A DNA stretch of 64,000 nucleotides from positions 18,134,196 through 18,198,195 of the forward strand of contig OX463778.1 in assembly GCA_949825025.1 (NCBI GenBank), in the 5' to 3' direction. Below, in pieces: positions 63,830-64,000 of this stretch. This DNA is from Siphlonurus alternatus. Its lineage: Eukaryota > Arthropoda > Insecta > Ephemeroptera > Siphlonuridae. The translations under genes were made by a program, and so were the position numbers. Below the pieces are notes generated by a model. It was given only the letters and a program-made list of their open reading frames with translations, had not been told where the DNA came from and did not search any database. The number at the start of each line of letters is the position of its first letter. Positions within the stretch are counted from its first letter, which is position 1.

Positions 63830-64000
63830 GGACATAATATGTCACATACAGACATACAGAGGCATGAGTGGGGTTGAGAATTGAAGTGTTGGGGTTAGAT
63901 ATGCAGCATACTGTATGACCAATCATCAAGAAATTTATTTTCCCTGATACTGTGACCAGAGTATGCATTATAATTTATTGATACATACATGATATGTCAT

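Overview
The window looks like nuclear DNA from an arthropod, possibly a crustacean. The background is AT-rich, with GC-richer protein-coding exons, GT-AG introns, very long (GA)n and (AT)n microsatellites, and many short inverted-repeat DNA elements. The class assignment is inference; nothing in the window fixes the species. There is no bacterial or viral gene organisation.

Three genes can be read confidently by splicing exons in the conserved frame. (1) NAA38/LSMD1, the Sm-like auxiliary subunit of the NatC N-terminal acetyltransferase, has three exons on the + strand (16742-18747). Its promoter is CpG-rich with CCAAT boxes, a CRE and a YY1-like site. (2) An insulin receptor gene lies on the - strand, converging on NAA38. 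Nine coding exons (32214 down to 21503) encode about 1352 residues: signal peptide, L1, cysteine-rich region, L2, fibronectin-III domains, alpha-CT helix, TM segment and tyrosine kinase. Two likely 5'UTR exons lie upstream (36171-36470 and about 37395-37720). (3) A gephyrin/cinnamon-type molybdenum cofactor gene lies on the - strand. Twelve exons (61868 down to 51055) carry the MogA-like G domain and MoeA-like E domain; the exon with the start codon lies outside or was not found. Its inter-domain linker is very short and histidine-rich.

Layout: 1-11533 has no gene I can assign. 11534-13850 holds two probable 5' exons of an unidentified leftward gene. 13850-16400 is packed with fold-back elements. 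16400-18750 is NAA38. 18750-21500 is the gap between convergent 3' ends. 21500-37720 is the insulin receptor with its introns. 37720-51050 is AT-rich intergenic DNA with microsatellites and transposon debris. 51050-61880 is the gephyrin gene, whose introns hold a LINE 3' fragment and several MITE-like elements. 61880-64000 holds a second copy of the same LINE, an (AT)n tract and a large fold-back.

The genes do not form one pathway. The most interesting signals are the His-rich gephyrin linker, the insulin receptor without a recognisable furin site and with a tail lacking YxxM, and a strong excess of the CRE palindrome TGACGTCA carried mainly in the arms of inverted-repeat elements. I found no convincing entirely new system.
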